From the NCBI RefSeq assembly GCF_003852525.1, contig NZ_QAJL01000005.1:284853-348852 (forward strand): a stretch of 64,000 nt of DNA, written 5' to 3'. The notes under the pieces were generated by a model, which saw only the letters and a program-made list of their open reading frames with translations, made no database searches and was not told the origin of the DNA. Origin of the DNA: Pedobacter sp. KBW06. GTDB lineage: Bacteria; Bacteroidota; Bacteroidia; Sphingobacteriales; Sphingobacteriaceae. This document shows positions 61,060-64,000 of this stretch, one piece after another; position 1 is the stretch's first letter; each line of letters starts with the position of its first letter. A program made the position numbers and the translations under genes.

Positions 61060-63351
61060 ATGAAGAAAGCTTTATTGTTTTGTTTACTGTTTCCCGCACT
61101 TTCTACTCAGGCACAACAGGGCCTGGTAAAGTACGTAAAACCGATCATTGGCACCCAGAAGATGGGCCATACCTATCCTGGCGCAACACTTCCATTCGGA
61201 TCGGTACAGCTGAGCCCGGATACAGACACACTTTCCTATGAACTCAACGGGAAGTACAATGGCGATGTCTATAAATATTGTGCAGGTTATAAATATGAAG
61301 ACAAGACGATTGTCGGTTTTAGCCATACGCATTTTAGCGGAACGGGGCATTCCGATCTCGGAGATTTCCTGATCATGCCTACTCAAGGTGCCTTAAAAAT
61401 GAACCCTGGAACAGCCGATGTTCCTAAAAGCGGCTTTCGCTCTGCTTTTTCCCATCAGAATGAAACCGCAGAAGCAGGGTATTATAAAGTAAAACTGGAT
61501 GATCATCAGATCCAGGCCGAGCTAACAGCCAGCAAAAGGGTAGGGATGCACCGCTATACTTTTCCAAAATCGGCGGAGTCGCACATCATCCTCGACCTGA
61601 TGTCGGGCATTTACAATTATGATGAGAAAACGGTATGGACGTATGTAAGGGTGGTCAACGACAGCCTGATCACCGGATACCGTCAAACGAATGGCTGGGC
61701 CAGAACCAGAACGGTTTATTTTGCCATGTCCTTTTCAAAGCCTTTCAAAAGCTACGGACAGAAAAACTTTGATAAGAAACAGGTGTATGGCGGTTTCTGG
61801 CGGAAATTTGACCAGAACAACAACTTTCCTGAAATTGCAGGAAGAAGGATCAGAATGCATTTTGACTTCAATACCAATGAGCAGGAGCAGGTTAAGATCA
61901 AATTCGCCCTCTCTCCGGTAAGTCAGGACAATGCCCTGGAGAACATGCGCACAGAGATTCCGGGCTGGGACTTTGATCAGGTTAAAACACAGGCACAGGC
62001 AGAATGGAACAAAGAACTGAACAAGATCAGTATCAACGCTTCGGAAGATGATAAGGTGAATTTTTATACTGCAATGTACCATGCCTTTATCAACCCGACT
62101 ACCTATGGGGATGTAAACGGACAATACAAAGGACTGGACCAGAACGTACATCAGGCTAATGGTTTTACCAATTACACCACCTTCTCGCTTTGGGATACTT
62201 ACAGGGCCTTGCATCCTTTCTTTAACCTCATTCAGCCATCCAGAAACAACGATATGGTGAAGTCGATGATGGCCCATTACGATCAGAGTGCCTTGAAAAT
62301 GCTGCCAATCTGGTCGCATTATGCAAACGACAACTGGTGCATGAGCGGTTACCATAGTGTTTCTGTCCTTGCTGATGCAATTATCAAAGGCGTATACGAT
62401 GGTGATGCCGGAAAAGCACTGGAGGCCTGTATTACGACTGCTAATCACCGTAATTATGAGGGCATAGGAAAATACATTGATATGGGATACATTCCCGCAG
62501 AGAGCAGCGGAACCTCGGTTTCGAATACCCTGGAATATGCTTACGACGATTGGTGTATCGCGCAGATCGCTAAAAAACTGGGTAAGCAGGACATTTATGA
62601 AAGCTTTTTGAAACGCTCTGGGAACTGGAAAAACGTATATGATAAAAGCATTGGCTTTATGCGCCCGAGACTGGCCGACGGTACTTTTAAAAAGGATTTT
62701 GATGTACTGAGCACCCACGGACAAGGATTTATAGAAGGAAATACCTGGAACTACAGCTTTTTTGTACCTCATGATCCGGAATCCTTAATGGCTGCAATGG
62801 GAGGAAAACAGAAGTTTGGCGCCCGGATAGACAGCTTATTCAACATGCACCTTCCGGACGAATTTTTTGCCGATACCGAAGACATTACCAGAGAAGGGAT
62901 TATTGGCGGATATGTGCATGGCAATGAACCTGCCCACCATGTGGCATATTTGTACAACTGGGCGGGTCAACCCTGGAAAACGCAGCAAAGGGTCCGCATG
63001 ATTTTAAAAATGCAATACAAACCGACACCGGACGGATTGGGAGGAAATGACGATTGTGGCCAGATGAGCGCCTGGTATATGTTTTCTTCTTTAGGCTTCT
63101 ATCCGGTTTCTCCGGGCTCAGATGAGTATGCACTGGGAAGCCCGGCCGTAAAGTCTGCCAGTTTACAACTGGAAGGAGGGAAGACCTTTAGTATTGATGC
63201 CATTAACCAGAGTGATAAAAATGTTTATGTACAAAAAGTACTGTTAAATGGAAATATCTTAACGGGAAATATGATTAAACATCAAGATATTGTAAAAGGT
63301 GGCAAATTAACATTCTATATGTCTTCAAAACCGACTAAAAATTCAAAATAG
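61060..63351 (+). CDS. GH92 alpha-mannosidase, secreted
   Basis: A 763-residue protein with signal peptide (to about STQAQQ). Family 92 marks: YVKPIIGTQKMGHTYPGATLPFGSVQLSPDT near the start, FSHTHFSGTGHSDLGDF, ALHPFFNLIQPSRNNDM, EYAYDDWCIAQIAKKLG, the conserved HGNEPAHH and the GGNDDCGQMSAWYMFSSLGFYPV segment with the catalytic acids. GH92 enzymes are calcium-dependent exo-alpha-mannosidases that trim mannose from N-glycans and fungal mannans. No SusC/SusD pair is adjacent, so it is not obviously part of a polysaccharide utilisation locus. Ends before a strong hairpin. Confidence 0.96.
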   Translation: MKKALLFCLLFPALSTQAQQGLVKYVKPIIGTQKMGHTYPGATLPFGSVQLSPDTDTLSYELNGKYNGDVYKYCAGYKYEDKTIVGFSHTHFSGTGHSDLGDFLIMPTQGALKMNPGTADVPKSGFRSAFSHQNETAEAGYYKVKLDDHQIQAELTASKRVGMHRYTFPKSAESHIILDLMSGIYNYDEKTVWTYVRVVNDSLITGYRQTNGWARTRTVYFAMSFSKPFKSYGQKNFDKKQVYGGFWRKFDQNNNFPEIAGRRIRMHFDFNTNEQEQVKIKFALSPVSQDNALENMRTEIPGWDFDQVKTQAQAEWNKELNKISINASEDDKVNFYTAMYHAFINPTTYGDVNGQYKGLDQNVHQANGFTNYTTFSLWDTYRALHPFFNLIQPSRNNDMVKSMMAHYDQSALKMLPIWSHYANDNWCMSGYHSVSVLADAIIKGVYDGDAGKALEACITTANHRNYEGIGKYIDMGYIPAESSGTSVSNTLEYAYDDWCIAQIAKKLGKQDIYESFLKRSGNWKNVYDKSIGFMRPRLADGTFKKDFDVLSTHGQGFIEGNTWNYSFFVPHDPESLMAAMGGKQKFGARIDSLFNMHLPDEFFADTEDITREGIIGGYVHGNEPAHHVAYLYNWAGQPWKTQQRVRMILKMQYKPTPDGLGGNDDCGQMSAWYMFSSLGFYPVSPGSDEYALGSPAVKSASLQLEGGKTFSIDAINQSDKNVYVQKVLLNGNILTGNMIKHQDIVKGGKLTFYMSSKPTKNSK

Positions 63352-63399
63352 GTTATAATTAATCAACCAAAAGCTGATAATTTACAACCAACAGGAATA

Positions 63400-63454
63400 A
63401 AACCATAAAATCCGCTAAAATCAATTAAGAATTTTAGCGGATTTCATGGTTTTT
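63400..63454. terminator. Strong bidirectional hairpin after the GH92 gene
   Basis: AAATCCGCTAAAAT (63408-63421), 9-base loop, ATTTTAGCGGATTT (63431-63444): a perfect 14-bp stem, extended past one mismatch by AACCAT/ATGGTT. A T-run follows to 63454. It serves the GH92 gene and possibly the convergent 63565-63885 gene. Confidence 0.88.
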
Positions 63455-63564
63455 ATAAAAATAATGCAGATATTCATGTTACGATCAATAATCGCTCATA
63501 GACAGGCGTTTGTCGTATAAAATTTAGGTTTGATACGGCCGGGTCCTCCGGCCCTATCTATTCC

Positions 63565-63885
63565 TTAAACGAAAGCCGGAACAGCACTGTCCGGATCATT
63601 TCCCTGAATTTGATTTCTCCTGATATCAGAAAGCTCTGTTGGTTTTCTAATGATCTTTTTATTGATGCCTACTGCACCGTTATACAATAATATTCCACCT
63701 AATAAAGTCTCTTGTATGCCAAGAAAAGGGTGTTTTGAAATGGCCCTTATGCCTCTTTGAAAGATATAAGCACCCGCGATGATAGAAACTATTCTTTTGC
63801 CTGCGTCTAATTCTTCCGTATCGTATGCACTTAACAATGATTTTGCTGCTATAATCCCTAATTTATTCTTTAATATTCCAAACAT
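63565..63885 (-). CDS. Small membrane protein (106 aa)
   Basis: Two hydrophobic stretches, DAGKRIVSIIAGAYIFQRGIR and GIQETLLGGILLYNGAVGI, separated by a short polar loop; a basic N-terminus and a polar C-terminal tail of about 30 residues. The pattern (R-x-V-S-x-I-A-G-A-Y, then L-L-G-G-x-L-L-Y) recalls the YgaP/DUF2892-type membrane hairpin. Function unknown. Confidence 0.7.
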   Translation of the reverse strand: MFGILKNKLGIIAAKSLLSAYDTEELDAGKRIVSIIAGAYIFQRGIRAISKHPFLGIQETLLGGILLYNGAVGINKKIIRKPTELSDIRRNQIQGNDPDSAVPAFV

Positions 63886-63948
63886 AATTCTTCGTTCTAT
63901 ATTACCAAATCAACACGATCAGCAACGTTTTGTTTGAAAATTCTGAAA

Positions 63949-64000
63949 ATGACTCAAACACAAATCGTTACCATGAGCCCTAGTTTAGCTCAATTTATCA
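63949..64000 (+). CDS. Start of a gene cut by the right edge
   Basis: ATG at 63949 opens a frame (MTQTQIVTMSPSLAQFI) that runs off the window without a stop. Only 17 codons are visible and there is no strong ribosome-binding site, so no family can be named and the gene itself is tentative. Confidence 0.4.
   Translation, partial: MTQTQIVTMSPSLAQFI

Noticed and set aside
61735..62772. 345-codon minus-strand frame
   Set aside because: Fully antisense to the intact GH92 gene; Cys/Val/Ile-rich translation with no domain.
1..64000. tRNA, rRNA, riboswitch, integrase, prophage or plasmid functions
   Set aside because: None recognised on either strand in gaps or genes.

Overview
The window reads as chromosomal DNA of a Bacteroidota bacterium, most likely a Sphingobacteriaceae member of the Pedobacter type. 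The evidence is the set of type IX secretion (T9SS) hallmarks (PorV, PorP/SprF, a gliding-motility-type C-terminal domain, a Por-type sorting tail), promoters of the Bacteroidota form TTTG-N17-20-TAnnTTTG, glycan hydrolases (GH18, GH92) and TPR-type sensor kinases. This assignment comes from gene content only. No rRNA, tRNA, CRISPR array, prophage or intact insertion sequence was seen.

Layout. 1-2.1 kb: end of a PAS/HisKA-like protein that lacks an ATPase domain, a small HTH regulator and a PorV homologue. 2.4-18.1 kb (+): a tight five-gene operon with a DUF4402 protein, a PapD-like chaperone, a 3507-residue adhesin-like protein with a T9SS-type tail, a second DUF4402 protein and an usher-like outer-membrane protein ending in two SPOR-like domains. 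It looks like a Bacteroidota chaperone-usher system combined with a T9SS substrate. 18.6-30.2 kb (-): a second surface operon with a protein carrying an exosporium BclB-type C-terminal domain, a 3145-residue Ig-repeat protein with a CHU_C-type tail, and its PorP/SprF partner. The 3145-residue gene holds a 618-bp repeat array and a 300-bp repeat array.

30.4-42.3 kb: an AraC-type regulator with a membrane domain, three small uncharacterised genes, a TPR/HTH membrane regulator, a CoiA-like nuclease behind a palindrome and a consensus promoter, a small secreted protein, a two-component pair, a GH18-fascin lipoprotein and a small lipoprotein. The palindrome TACCTG-N4-CAGGTA occurs in front of both the sensor kinase and the secreted-protein gene, which suggests a local regulon.

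42.3-52.1 kb (-): a seven-gene operon with a degenerate FHA protein, a 29-residue membrane peptide, a PP2C phosphatase, a 1356-residue fusion of a SEDS glycosyltransferase with a class B penicillin-binding protein, a canonical FHA protein, a membrane Ser/Thr kinase and an LRR/NTF2-like protein. It parallels the actinobacterial pstP-rodA-pbpA-pknA-pknB / fhaA-fhaB cluster, with both halves of the peptidoglycan synthase in one polypeptide, and suggests cell-wall synthesis under phospho-signalling control.

52.3-64 kb: mostly housekeeping and metabolic genes. They are a serine beta-lactamase-like hydrolase, a propeller-like protein, a Gfo/Idh/MocA oxidoreductase, an EamA transporter, the tail of an Rpn-family nuclease, a glutathione peroxidase, a 5'-nucleotidase split over two overlapping genes, MnmA, a GH92 mannosidase, a small membrane protein and the start of a gene cut by the right edge.
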